The position numbers and the translations under genes are program-made. Shown in pieces: positions 48,164-60,600 of a stretch of DNA of 64,000 bases (position 1 is its first letter; each line of letters opens with the position of its first letter). Source of the stretch: Lycium barbarum (lineage: Eukaryota > Streptophyta > Magnoliopsida > Solanales > Solanaceae). The notes beneath the pieces were generated by a model, which saw nothing but the letters and a program-made list of their open reading frames with translations, was not told the origin of the DNA and made no database searches. The stretch is taken from positions 49,560,950-49,624,949 of the forward strand of contig NC_083348.1 of assembly GCF_019175385.1 (NCBI RefSeq), read 5' to 3'.

Positions 48164-49781
48164 TGCCATAAAATAGGCCTAAAGTGAGCATAAAATCAGT
48201 CCGACAGCAAGTTTAAAACTTCTTTTTTTTTTGCTTTTCACTTACATCCCCAAGCCCTAGAACGACCACTCTCTCTTCTGCTCATCATTAGACATCAAGG
48301 TAAGTCCCTTCCATGTATTCCTAGGTGAATTTTAATGATTATGCATGAATTCTAAGCAAAATCTTATGTTATCAACCTAAGGTTTTCAAGAAAATCCATC
48401 TCAAGATTCAAGGTTCAGGCTTTTGGGTTTCTTCTTCAAGATACAAACGTTATTACAAGTTTTGGAGCAATTAAGGTATGAAGGGCTTCTATCCACTTGT
48501 GGGAACATCATTGTTCTTCCCCACGCCATGGTTCTTCCATGATTTCCTATAATTTCCTTAGTTCATGAAAATACCAAACCATGTTATGGTTAAGTTATAA
48601 TCTCTTTGTTGGTGTTCATGATATATCATTCTGAATGCCATGAACCCTGCACGTAATCCATGAATGCTCATAATATCGATTCCATGAGTTTCAAGCATGC
48701 AACACAAGTATTTATGAACTACTATAGAATTACTTCATGAATCCTCCATGATTTTCCATGTCTTATGAAAACTATATTCATGTTATATTATACTTACAAA
48801 TCATGTATACAAGTCATTTTTATGAAATCCATGGGCTTCTAAGCAAACTATATTCATGTTCATGTTTTGAAATTTGCACAAATTACCGAGAGGGTTTAAT
48901 ACCTGAAACTACATATGCTAACGTATGATAAGGATCACTGCTCCCAGTTAGGACGATTCCTTCATGTTTACCCATTGCGGATTAGTTTATTGATCTATTT
49001 AGTTTATTGATCCATTCTTGTCATGTTCATGTCTCATATCCCGGCAAGGTACGAGATGGTTTAGCTGATCAAGCAGAGATCATACGACACGTGCTCACGT
49101 GGTGGTTACATGTCGGTTATACTAATGCTCTCCCATTTAATATTGTTTTACTCATGTTACATTATATTCATGTAAGATACTACTCATGTTCATGTTCAGC
49201 TTAAAGTTTCAGTTCTTAATATTTCATGTGCCATGTTTATTCATTTAGTTGCTTTACATACAAGTACAATTCAAATGTACTTATGTCCTTTTTGCTCTAG
49301 GCCTGGATTTCACGATGCAAGCGTTGATTTATAGGAAGACGGATATGCACGCTAGGAATCTTCGTATCAGCTATTGGTGAGCCCTATTTCATTCGGGGCG
49401 TTATCTTTATTTATGTCCATGTCATGTTAGCTAGTAGAGGTATGTCGGAGGCCTTGTCTCGGTAAACAATTTTAGTATTAAGACTCATGTTTCAGAGGTT
49501 TCGTAGATTAATCTAGCATGTCTTGTCAGATGTTCAGTGTGGTGTAGCCGTACTGACTCCAACTTATGATGTTTTCAGACTATTTCTGCACTTATGTTAA
49601 AATAGTATTTTCAGACTTATGATTATTAAATCTCATGTTTTACTCAGATCATTCATGTTTAACTTATATTCCGCATCTGTACACGTCCCATGTTGATTTA
49701 GCAAGCCATGTGGTTCGCTCGATCACATGCAGTCAGGCACTGAGTGTCGTGTTACACCCAGGTCATGTTTTGGTCGTGACA
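48164..49781 (+). repeat. RLG-7 5' LTR, second segment
   Basis: This continues the LTR broken by RLG-8 and ends TGGTCGTGACA. Its last part (CACATGCAGTCAGGCACTGA and GTTACACCCAGG) matches 21930-21994 of RLG-3. Confidence 0.83.
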
Positions 49782-49786
49782 AAGCT

Positions 49787-49799
49787 TGGTATTAGAGCC
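49787..49799 (+). other. Primer binding site of RLG-7
   Basis: TGGTATTAGAGCC, one mismatch from the TGGTATCAGAGCC site of RLG-8, five bases after the LTR end. Confidence 0.82.
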
Positions 49800-49996
49800 A
49801 ATGTTGAAGTGTCTTAGGGAGTCTATGAAATCGTGTCCAGTGGGTTCACCTTTATGTGTGTGTGCGGGCCACACATGTAAACAGTTGACCACTAAGACAT
49901 CTAGGATTGTCTCACTTCTTTCATACTCTGGATCGTGCAATTAGAGCCATGTTTTCAGGAATTCTTCTAACTCGTGCATATTACGTATTTCAAAAA

Positions 49997-50136
49997 ATGC
50001 CAGCAAAAAAGAAGTACACCAAGAGAACGTCAGCCACTAGCCAAAGGGCTACTGTTGAGGCTACCCGAGAAGTAAACTCTCAGTCTCAGGGAGTTTGCAC
50101 CAATGCTCAAGGACTTGCGTCAGATTCAGTAACCCT
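49997..50136 (+). pseudogene. gag N-terminus of RLG-7, truncated
   Basis: The ATG at 49997 opens MPAKKKYTKRTSATSQRAT, a basic start typical of plant Ty3 gag placed about 200 bases after the primer site. The upstream frame from 49907 is longer, but the basic MPAKKK start fits the family better. After about 47 codons the sequence runs into the Ogre-type LTR at 50137, so the rest of gag-pol is displaced beyond the window. The remaining peptide has no function that I can support. Confidence 0.6.
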
Positions 50137-51584
50137 TGTTGACACATAATTTTTGACCTCCCGTGATTTATTTTAATTACTCAGAGTCTTTAGATAAAAA
50201 ATGAAATAAGTTGTGCATCTTAAAGGGTCTAAATAATTTTTATAAATTATTCAGGATAATATTTTACCTCTTTTAAATTGATAAAGATATTTTCAGGGCA
50301 TTATAAATTATGTGGAAATTAACTGATATTTTATGAAATTTATGGATTATTAGAATTAATCAAAAGCAAAACAAGTTTTGAATAATTATTTACTTAGTTG
50401 TTGAACAAGGAAAAAATCATTTAATAAATAATTATTTCTATCTTTTATCCAAGGTGTTTGAATAATTAAAGGAATTGACCATTTTACCCCTCAACCTTTA
50501 ATTCTATGTGTTTGCATAATTATTTGATATTTAACTAGAGGGGTCGTTTTGCAAATTGGTTTTGATTATTTAAATGGTTTTACATAAATGACCACATTTG
50601 AATTGACCAATTCATGGTTTAGGGAGATTGGGGTCATTTTTACAAATTTAGCCTCCTTGTGGCTTTAATTGAGATGACCGAATCCATTGGCAAATCAATT
50701 AAGGTCATTACTGCAAATTAGTTCTAATTGGTTAATTAATACCAAAATAAGGCTATATTTAAAATAACTAATCAGATTAAGATTAGTCAAGGATATTTTT
50801 GCAATTAGCTACATAAAAGGTTACAATTGCAAGAAATCATTTAGTTTTAAAGCCAATTGAGGACAGGTAAGTAAAAATGGGTTTAATAATCGTGTTTTAA
50901 ATTAATTGCGTCCTAATTTATTCATGCTTAAAATATCATGGTTAATAATTGATATTTATAGTTTGAACCATTTGTTGGACTGCCTTTGATCCCTTCATAC
51001 ATATATACACACTGTGTATACATATATATACACCATGTATGCATATATGTATACATTGTGTGTATACAGGTATGTCAAAAGGGCCCCTTCCCTTTTTCTT
51101 TTCATCTGGCTGAGCCCAGGCCCAATTTCCTAGACCCGGCCCAAGCCTAAACATATAATACTCCCTCTCAAAATAATCAGACCCCTAAGGGGGGTCATTA
51201 CCCTTTTAAGCGGCTAGGGTTTTCAGCTGACCCTAGCGCCGCCTCACCCTTCTCCCTCTCTCCTGCTGTCCAATCGCCTATTTTGAGGTGGTGTAGGCGT
51301 GTAAGACACGGTAATGGCAGGGAAGAGGATGAAGCATTTATTGCTTCGTCATTTTTCACGTGTTCTCCGACCAATGTCTCCAAACATAGCCTTAAAAGGT
51401 ACAATCTTAGCCTTTTCTTTTGATTTCTTTAACTTGCAAGTGGTCTGAGGGTATTAAGCTCAAAATGAGCCGCTGATTATCACCTCACCATCTGTCCGTT
51501 CAAGGTCGATGTCGAGTGAAACTTGTGAGAAAAACTCACAACTCCCACATCGGTAGAAGACTCTTTTAGCATTTTTGGGGGTTT

Positions 51585-51592
51585 TATAAATA
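51585..51592 (+). promoter_or_regulatory. TATA box of Ogre LTR-11
   Basis: TATAAATA followed by GAACCC. The same box with the same context is at 56520 in Ogre-12, about 1.45-1.56 kb into each LTR. A CCCACATCGGT/CCCACATCAGT block lies about 40 bases upstream in both. Conservation between diverged copies supports a promoter. Confidence 0.65.
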
Positions 51593-53624
51593 GAACCCAC
51601 GTTTAAAAAAGAAAAGGAGGACAGACTTGAATCTAAAAAATTCAAGACTCAAGTTTAGTTCAGTATATTTCAGGCTTTAAACTCGAAAAAGTATCACGGT
51701 ATAAAAAATTTATTTTTTATTTGCTTTTTGTCTTGGGTTGGTTTTGTTGTTGGAGTTAAAGAAATTGGAAGCACAAAAAGGGGTTTCCAAGTCCATTCTT
51801 GCACACGGCTGCACACACAAAAGGTAATATTCGATCTTGTTATCATTTTTTCTGCATTTTCCTTTGATTTGATTAAGAATAAGTCTGATAAGTTTAGTTT
51901 AGGTTATCATATTTGTTTTAGTAAGTTATCAGTAATGGGCTGTTAGTTTGATGACATGTGCTAGTCCAAGTCGGTTTTGTTTTGTTAACATCACATTAGT
52001 TCATAGCCATATGCAGTCATGATTAATTAAGTGTTACTTAATTAGATTAGGCTAGTAAGAATCTGATCATATTTGTTTGAGTCCATCAATGAAAGTAATC
52101 TGACCTTTACCTGTTTGGCCTTTGTTTAAATATGGTTGACTAAGTGTTGTGAATGTGAATGATGGGATTTTGAGCCTAGGATAATGTGGTTTTTTGGATT
52201 TAAAATAAGCAACTTAATGTGGTCATCAATAATAGATCAGGAGGATGCCTCCCAAAAATGGGATAATATGGGGGGAGGTATAACGTTTTGTTTGCTCGAT
52301 TAATTCCAACCTGAATATCTCTATATGATCACTAAAATGTTTTAAAATTGGTCTGATCTGATGATCTTGGTCAAGTTTGAGTTGCATTTATGTCATTTAG
52401 GTGTGATTTGATAGGGAGGACCAACTATGAGTGAGTCTAGTTGCAACTGGAGTACCTTTGTCCAAATTCTGTTCCATGAAGTTTGTTATCCTATTTCCTC
52501 TATGTCAAAGCTTGAAGGGAGGGTGAAGTTGTTACACTAGGTCTGAGGTTTTGAGTTTGTTGGGTCCAGTCTAGGGTCATTTTCACCTTGCATTGGTCTA
52601 GGATGAGCAATGAGGTAGAAAGGCTCTCGTATCATTACACCTCTTAGCCTTACCTCTTTTGTTTAAAGTCTGCCTAGTATGCACATGAGGTCCTAACTCA
52701 CAGCATCATGCCCAATGCATTAGATTTCCATGTGGTGTATTCTCTTCCATTATTTGATCATTGGTTGGAAGTTAGGGTGGCCTATCACATCATGCACATT
52801 TGAGTTTGGTCCTTGTCTATTTAACTAATTGATTAATGCAAGCTTTGTGTGATGGATTGGGTTGTTGATTTCTTTCATATGTTCCATGAGTAAGGCTAAC
52901 TAGAACTTAAGTAAACTCTGTAGGATGCCAGACATGAATCATTAGTTGATTGTTTGCCTTTCTTAATATCTTAACACTTTCTGTGGGATTGATTGACTTG
53001 GGAGAGTAAAAGGTGAGCCTGGGCATGAACTGGAGGTGGTGACCAGGAACCCAGGATCCCTTTTTACTGAAAGGAGATTCAAGAAAAGGAGATGGGGAGG
53101 TGATGACCCCACCCTGTTCTGCTTCCCTTTCAGGACCTTGAGGCTCCTTTCCATTCTTTTTTTTTGAACTTTTTCTCATGATCCTGGGACACACAAGGAC
53201 CTCAGGTGGATTAGAAAGCTTAGCTACATCTGGGAAAAGGATACACCTAGAACTAAATAACATCCTTCTAGTCTCTGAAAAGCTTGAGTCGTGTTTGTCT
53301 TCTAAAAGGTTTTTAAGCTGAGGTGATTGGTTGCCTGTGCTATGTTGTTTGACTTAGGTGTCTGTTAAGGATGCAGGATTAGGGAATATACTAATAATGA
53401 CCCAAGTCCATACCATTGGGGGGCTGAGTAATGACCTTAAATGCTGGTTGCCTACTTTTACATATGATCATGTGCCTCCTGTTTTCCTTAACCTGTGCAT
53501 CTACACCTGGCTTTCTCAAAACTTGCCTCTTGTGATACTGACTGAGTCTTTGATTGTGGGAACCTGATTATGTTATAAAATTTCTTCTAGGAGACTTGTT
53601 CAGATTAGATATTTGAGGATGTAT

Positions 53625-53636
53625 GGGGGGGGGGGG
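53625..53636 (+). repeat. 12-base G run
   Basis: An uninterrupted G run in LTR-11, close to a second of 18 G at 54553-54570. Confidence 0.9.
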
Positions 53637-53737
53637 AACCATGATTAGGAACTAAGGCTTATCCAAGATGTCTTGACTGATTGCTTATACGATATGCTTC
53701 TATAATCTATCTCACTTTTAAGGCCCTTTGGAATTTT

Positions 53738-53999
53738 GAGCCTGTTTGGATGGACTTATGCTTATAAGCTGTTTACAGCTTATAAGCTAAAAAAAATAAG
53801 TTGGGGTAGTCTAACTTATTTTTTTTTGCTTATAAGCTATTTTCAGCTTATAAGCTGCTTTAGATGAGCTAAGTCAAATGGGCCCAATTATTTTTTTGAG
53901 ATTATTTTAAGCACAAAATGACTTTAAGCTGGCCAGCCAAACACTCAAAAAAGCTAAAAACAGCTTATAAGCAACTTATAAGCCAATCCAAACGGGCTC
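53738..53999. mobile_element. PIF/Harbinger-like MITE, copy 2
   Basis: 262 bp, ends GAGCCTGTTTGGATGG and (reverse complement) GAGCCCGTTTGGATTGGCTTAT, with flanking TTT at 53735-53737 and 54000-54002. Same family as 24766-25029 but inverted. No counterpart at the matching place in Ogre-12, so it inserted into LTR-11 after that copy arose. Confidence 0.85.
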
Positions 54000-54552
54000 T
54001 TTGATGACTTATTTGTGTGGTCAAATGCATTTTTCTGGTCATGTTGGCCTACTTGTTCCTCTGTGATTTAGTTAGGAATGGTTTCCATCATGAAATGACC
54101 TGTTAATGTTCAGACCAGCTTATGATGCTTAGGAAAAACAAAGGGTAACCTTAAGAAACCTACTAATGATAGATTGACTTATTCTATGACTCTATAGGTG
54201 CCTGGTCAGGCTTTGGTAATGAAAAATGACTCAAACCTCCCCCTCTGAATGGTTCTGTCTGTCTAAGCATTGGTGTATCTAAACTTATTTGAGTACCTGG
54301 TTAAGAAATGGATTCAATGGTAGGGTTTGGCATGGTCCACAGGATTTATGGGTACGCCAAGCCACATGGCATAGAGGAGCCTTTTAAAGAGTGTCTTGGA
54401 GAGAGGATCAAAGGGGAGGGCCAGGCGTAGCTTGGTCCATAAAACCTCTCCTCCATATAAAAGGCACCATGGCACTTCTATAATCTTATGAAGGCACATG
54501 CTTACTATATGGATATCTTATGAACTTACAGACTTTACCATTAGACCAAAGA

Positions 54553-54570
54553 GGGGGGGGGGGGGGGGGG
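54553..54570 (+). repeat. 18-base G run
   Basis: 18 consecutive G. Likely polymorphic and error-prone in assembly; could form a G-quadruplex. Confidence 0.92.
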
Positions 54571-55203
54571 AGGTTTGGAACCAAATTCATTTTGCCATAA
54601 CGACTTACTAAAACTGAGTGATAAATCTGTGTATACAATTGACTATCTTAGCTACAAAGGATGATAGCTTAATTGGAGTAAGTTCTAAACCACAAGTCAA
54701 ATTACAAAAAGGCCATTTGAACCATTTGAAGCTTTTCATTAGACGGCACAACTGGTCTCTGCCCCATTCCTCGTGGTCTGAACTATAGTGCATACAAATT
54801 CTATATGACTATCTGTGTATTTTCTCCTCCTATGAGGTTTGACTTAGATTTAAAAGTTGCCTCTCTACTGTCTTTAAACATTGAAGTTTGTTAACATCCC
54901 ATTTCAGCTTGTCTTGTACTCAATTGCTTTGAATTATGGTTTCTACTTTTCTACATTGTTGTTGTTGACACCTAATTTTTTACCTCCCATAATTATTTGC
55001 TATCACTCAAAGTCCTTGGAAAATAAATAAAGAGAGTTATGCATGTTAAAGGGTTTAAATAATTTTTTTATAAATTGTTCAGACCAATATTTTGTATCCT
55101 CTAATTGGTGAAAGAGTTTTCATGACATCATAAATTTAGTTAAAAAATCAATGGGTACTTTAATGACATTTTATGAGATACTTGTTAGACTTAATCAAAA
55201 AAA

Positions 55204-55208
<5 letters not shown>

Positions 55209-55254
<46 letters not shown>
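55209..55254. repeat. (GA)n microsatellite
   Basis: About 23 GA repeats; absent at the matching point of LTR-11, so it expanded in this copy. Confidence 0.95.
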
Positions 55255-55259
<5 letters not shown>

Positions 55260-56519
55260 CGTATTTTTGTTAAAAATAATAATAATCGTTTATTTAATTG
55301 ATTAAATTAACAAAAATCAAAATTAGCAAATACTTTATTTTATCCATGAAGTTTGAGTAATTTACATAATTAACCATTTAACCCTTTAAATCTTTAAATT
55401 TTGTATAATTGCATGATTTGTTAAAATATGCATAATTATCCATAAATGTTTTAATTAGGTTGATTAATTAATTAGATGATCATTATTGCAAATTGATGTT
55501 TTATTGTCTAATTATTTTTGTTATGGCCACAATTAAATTAATGAATTCATGATTTAAAGAAATTAGGGTCATTTTTGCAAAATCAGCCTCTTAATGCTTT
55601 TCTTTGAAATAACCAGTTCATTAGTTCAAATTTGTTAAGATCATTAATGCAATTTAATTTCAAAATTTGCTAATTAGGCCAAATTAGGCCATAATTGAAA
55701 TAATCAGCCGGATTAGAATTAATTAAGGCCATGTTCGCAATTTTAGGTCCATTTACACAGTTGGCCATTTTTTAAATTACTTTAATAAGATAATCATGTC
55801 CTAATTTCGTCTATAATTAAAATATTGCTACTAATAATCATGTTAATTGCCAAATTAATTATTTTTCCCAATATATGCATATACTAGGTATGCGTATACA
55901 TGTATACACTAGGTATACATATATATATGTATACAATAAAAAGGGGCCCTATCTTTTATTTAAACATCGAACCAGGCCCAGTCCACTCGATGGACCAGAC
56001 CCGGCCCAAGTCTTGGCTTAATAAAGGGAGTAATACTCCCTTATTTTATTTCTGTCAAACAAACGTAGCCTTTCCCTCCCTTTCCCCTTTTCCCTAAAAC
56101 CCTAGAGGCGCCGCCCCCTTCGTCCTCCCTCTCTCATGCCAGAAATGTCAAAGATTCAGTTTGCTCAGACTTTTGACAGTCTTTGTATGATCAAAAGGGT
56201 GAAACCATTAATGTTCAACACAATTTCATTCAAATTCGTTCCAACACGGTAATAGATCTCTATTTTTACTTATTTTTTAAGATTTCTAGTCAAACTTATG
56301 ATTTTCTGTTGCTTTCAGGTTATATTGTTTATTTGTCTTCACGATTTCCTATTTGTCCTTAACTAGAGGTTCAGATCGACCCAAGATGGGTTAAATCTGA
56401 CCACACACGTTACCATTCCTTTAGATCTGGGTCGTTAATTTCATTTGTTGAGTGTTTGGTTCTGGAAATGGGATTTGTCCCACATCAGTGATGTTAGTCT
56501 CGGATGAATTTTTGGGTTC

Positions 56520-56527
56520 TATAAATA
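56520..56527 (+). promoter_or_regulatory. TATA box of Ogre-12 LTR
   Basis: TATAAATA followed by GAACCCC, in register with 51585 of LTR-11. Confidence 0.65.
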
Positions 56528-59500
56528 GAACCCCACTCTCACAAAAAAAAGAGGGAGAAGGGAGATAGCTAGAAAAATAGATCCAAAAAAGAGAAGAAAA
56601 AAGTTTGAAAGTTGAAGAAGCTAAAAATTTGATTTTTTAAAAGCTTCTGAATAAAATTTTAATACTTTGACTCAAGTTTTTCTCAGATCTAAATTTTTTT
56701 TCTTGCTTTATTTCTATTTCGCGTGGCTGAGTGTCGAGGTTGGAAGCATAAGGCTCCCAAGTCCATTCTTTTCTTAGCTGCGCACATAAAAGGTAACTCC
56801 TAATTCATTTTGTTCCCTTTTACTTAGAATCTTGATTAGCCTAAGGGTATTGTATTAGTTAAGCTGCTTGGCTTCTAATATTTGCTAATTATGGTTCCTA
56901 TTGTTAAAGCTGTCCCATTTAGTTGTGTGTTTAGTTTTTGATTCACTTGAAGAAAAGTAGTGGAACAAGTTTGAATGCTATGTTGAAACTCCTCTAAAAT
57001 AGGCTGATTAGTTTTCATGGTGGCTTGTTTGTTTATGTGACTTAAATGTTTCTATGTCAGTGGTGAAATAGTGTTGTTAATATACCTTGAACATTAATTT
57101 TTCTTCCATCTTGAATGACTTTACTCATATAGAATAGAATAAAGTTAGGACTAATTAACATTTTTTTTTCTTTTATCAACTAGTATGCAGATTGAAAGTG
57201 GAATCCGGTTCAGTTTGGCTTGTGGGTTGGTAAACTATTAATGGAAACACCTGTGATCATGGTTTCACCTAGTCTAGGCCAGAATGTGTGACAAATTGCA
57301 TATGTTTTTTTTTTTTTTTTAATAGCAAGTGTTAAAACTAATGTGACTAAAGGCTTGAGTTTGAATCTGTTTCTTTGGTATGATCAATGCTTCAATCTCT
57401 TGTCTTAACTTGTGTGACTTAACCATATGATGCTCATAACTTATATTGGAATAACCCATGTCACAAGTCCTATATTTTGAAAATGGTCTATCTCAAAGTA
57501 CTAAGAAGTTTGGTAAAACTGGAAAAGAAAAGGATAAACCTTTAGGGACCATAGGACCAAGTCATCACTTGAAGTTAATTAAGATAAATCTGATTAGTCT
57601 AATTAGCTAGCAAGACGATTATTAGTCCTTAACTCGATTAGTAATGCTTTGGGAGTGAAAGATTTAAAAATGGAAAGAAACAGTTGCCAAGAATCTGAAA
57701 AAACCTATTCGGTTACCTTTGGTCTCTTGTTTTCTTTTCCAATCCCTGTTATTTGTCTTATCTAATTGGTGAAGTAACTTGTGTTGTGAAAGTAAACTAG
57801 TGTGCCATAAACTCTTACATCTGCGTTGATATTTATTCAAGAACTGACCTGGGTTTACTAGGTGATCTTAAGTGTTCAATTTAACAAGTTTGAAGTAGTA
57901 GGAGAAAGGTGAAATGAAGTAGGTTTGGTCATGTCTTGTTAAGTCTTGAACAGTTTATGGATTGAGGTTTTCTTTTCTTTATGCATGGGTGAAGAATATG
58001 GTTTGATAATAACTCATGATCATTGATTTCTTAGGCTTAAAAGATGAAGATAAGTAGGTAGGATCCTGTAAGTCCTGTCAGAGTAAAAGAAGAGAGTAAA
58101 AAGAAGAAAAAAGGGGAAACTATAGCTGAAACCTTAAGAAAGTTGGCTCTAATATCTGAACCGTCCAGCCCCCCTTTAGCAGGTGCTCAAAGGTCAGAGA
58201 GGAAGATCATGAGTGTAGATGTGTGAGTTTAAACCACTTGACAAATGGGGAAATCTTTTAAAGACATCTCAGGAGAGATTGAGAAAGGGTCAGGCATCAC
58301 TTGACCCACAATATATTTCTTCCCAAAATAAGAGATTGTCATGGCATGTCCCACATGTCTATGGGGTGTAAACTGCTACATTTGCATGCTTGGTGTTTTA
58401 TTTTCCACATTGCTGAGTTAGATGGATTCTAAAGAATGAATTTCTTTTGCACTAATAACTGTTTACTTAGATCATTAAACTTGGACTTAATGTTGATTTT
58501 TAGATTTAAATGAACTTGCTGATCTGCTCAAATATGCTTTAGGGATTGGTTGACTAGATTAGATAATACATAGTATTGAAGGTTACAGTCATTGCTTAAA
58601 ATTGGAAAGAGGAAAAGGCTTCAAGTAGGGATACTGGTTGCTGGAAAATAAGGCAAAAAATGTTTTATGTGGACAATATAACACGGTATAAAAGACACTC
58701 TAATATCTGGTTAGGCTTGGTTCAGAATTAAGACCTATATGGAAGTTCTGTGTGCATTGGTTTAATTTCATCTGTGTTTGGAAAGATTGTTTGTTTTCTC
58801 TTTTTTCTAAGAAGCATTAAGACATTAAAAGGAAGGAAAGGAGTAGCCTACATTAACTTAGGTTGGCAGTATAATGTCTTAGGGATATACTTGACTCTTT
58901 CTTTGTAATACTCTAGATAATATATCATGTCTTTAACCCTAAGATGTATCCTTGAGTTTGTTAGTCTAAAATCTAGTTAGAAGGTAATAAATGAACCTAG
59001 TCCTGTTGAACAGGTGTGCTTCCCCTTAGTGCAACATTGAACACCAGCAAAGAGTGCAATAACAGTAGGTGAACTTAGAAATAATTCCAGGTGAGTTAGG
59101 AATACTTGTCCAGTTTTTAAAAATAAGAAAGCTAAGAGTAGGCCACTAATTGTGAATATGATTAAACCATGTGCATCTTCTCATGAAACAAACTTGTTTC
59201 TTTTCTGCAATGGAATAAGGATTATGGGAAAATGTCTAAAAAGGGATTTCAAAACTCTGAACTTTAAAATGTTGAATCTTCTGTGTACCCTTGGGACTCT
59301 TAGTCTTTCTGTTTGCTTAAGGTGTGTGTGAAAAAATGTAGTTGTTGTACTCAAAACTATGTACTCTACATAGAATCATAAGGACTTAAAGTCTCTTGGC
59401 ATTGCTTACAACTGATCTTGGCCTGAATTCCAGTTGTTGTTTTTTGTCTTGACCTTTAACTGAACTCTGTTGAGGGCAATTGCAGCATACCACATATGTT

Positions 59501-59914
59501 TATTAAAGCTATTAAAGCCATGACCTTCACTATACTTCCTTATGAACACAAACCCGTTACCTAATCGTAGGAACAACAGAGTCCACATGATCGAGAGTAA
59601 TAAGGACTAGGAAGCCTGCAAAACATTGGTCCCCAAAGTAGTCGAGTCCCTGGAACAAACATTTTCCTCCTTCACGCTCTAAGAGCGCTCTAATCACAAG
59701 GTTCTGGTCCCAGCGCCAAGATCCATGAAAGCTACATCGAGGTTTAGACCCTTCATTCCATCGCCCGTGGTAGCATAGATAGCACAGCAAATTATTCTCA
59801 CACCCAAAAAGCCAATCATTGTACAGCAGCCATGACTGAGGGCATGACCCGCTTGAGGAGGTGTGACACTCCTTAAGAGTTAGGACGAATTCTAAAAGGA
59901 AAGAAAGCACCCAA
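59501..59914. other. Junction between Ogre-12 LTR and pol, unreadable
   Basis: No primer site or gag motif recognised. The minus-strand frame of 134 codons (59557-59961) overlaps the plus-strand pol start and resembles no known protein. Probably the scar where leader, ORF1 and gag were lost. Confidence 0.4.
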
Positions 59915-60600
59915 AAAAGGGCAATAACTGAAGGAGAAACTAAAGATTTTTGGTGGCGCATGCAACCAAAAGACTACTCCATTGTTCAGCATTTGAAGAA
60001 AACACCGGCACAAATATCGGTGTTGTCAATGCTAGCCAGCTCCCCATCGCACAGGAAAGCCCTTATGAGAGTGTTGGATGATGCACACGTACCAACTGGT
60101 ACGAGCAGTGAAGACTTGGCTGGGTTGGTAGCCCGCATCATCGGAGAACACAATATCTTCTTCTCAAAGGAGAAGTTGCCAGCCGAAGGGACCTCTCATA
60201 ACAAGGCTCTTAACATACCATGGAGTGCGGTGGCAAGGCAATAGGGAGAGTGCTTGTAGACAATGGATTGGGCCTCAATATTTTCCCTATCACCGCATTG
60301 TAATAGCTTCGTTGTGACGTAGGCAAGATCCGCCAGAGTGGGACAAACGTCTGGGGATTTGATGGATCTCTAACTGATTCCCTAGGAGAGCTAGACCTGC
60401 AAATCCAGGTAGGGCTTGCATCCTTCACAGCAGAGTTCCAGGTTATGGAAATCACTGCCAACTACAACATGCTCTTGGGAAGACCTGGGATCCACTCCGT
60501 CGGTGCGGTACCATCAAGTCTACACAAGGCCATAAAATTTGAATGGCAGGGCCAAGAAATTATAGTCGTGAAAAGGATACCCAGAAGCATCCTTACAACG
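59915..60600 (+). pseudogene. Ogre-12 pre-protease segment and aspartic protease
   Basis: A first frame to 60244 has the Tat/Ogre segment FWWRMQPKDYSIVQHLKKTP and a MRVLDDAHVPTGTSS block, typical of the region just before protease. A one-base shift near 60220 leads to GRVLVDNGLGLNIFP, with the catalytic D-N-G retained, then two stops (60299 and next but one codon), and resumes with FQVMEITANYNMLLGRPGIH. Protease cuts the polyprotein. The frame breaks mean this copy cannot do so. Confidence 0.78.

Larger units (their letters stand above)
34005..50136 (+). mobile_element. RLG-7, 5' end only, interrupted by RLG-8, truncated by Ogre LTR-11
   Basis: The 5' LTR begins TGTAACACCTCATATC at 34005, is broken at 34431, resumes at about 48164 and ends GGTCGTGACA at 49781 (about 2.05 kb in total). 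A primer site and the first gag codons follow; at 50137 an Ogre-type LTR begins. The LTR tail matches RLG-3. This is the outermost element of the right-hand stack, and hence one of its oldest. Confidence 0.85.
50137..54962 (+). mobile_element. Ogre-type LTR-11, interrupted by Ogre-12
   Basis: It begins TGTTGACACATAATTTTTGACC, matching the start of Ogre-12 at 54963. Shared blocks in the same order: TTAAAGGGTYTAAATAATTTTT, the tandem TATACAT region with GGGCCC, CTAGACCCGGCCCAAG, TATAAATAGAACC, and CCAAGTCCATTCTT...CACAAAAGGTAA. 4.83 kb including a 262-bp MITE. It ends inside the LTR where Ogre-12 starts, so its remainder should lie right of the window. Whether it is a solo or a 5' LTR cannot be seen. 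Confidence 0.75.
54963..59500 (+). repeat. 5' LTR of Ogre-12 (3' end approximate)
   Basis: Homologous to LTR-11 at least to the stretch GGTCAGGCATCACTTGACCC (about 58290), which corresponds to 54420 onward. I could not find a clear CA end or primer site, so the end is an estimate. Contains a (GA)n run at 55209-55254 and TATAAATA at 56520-56527. Confidence 0.65.

Noticed and set aside
59557..59961. Minus-strand 134-codon frame
   Set aside because: It overlaps the plus-strand Ogre pol start, shows no known domain, and has no promoter context.
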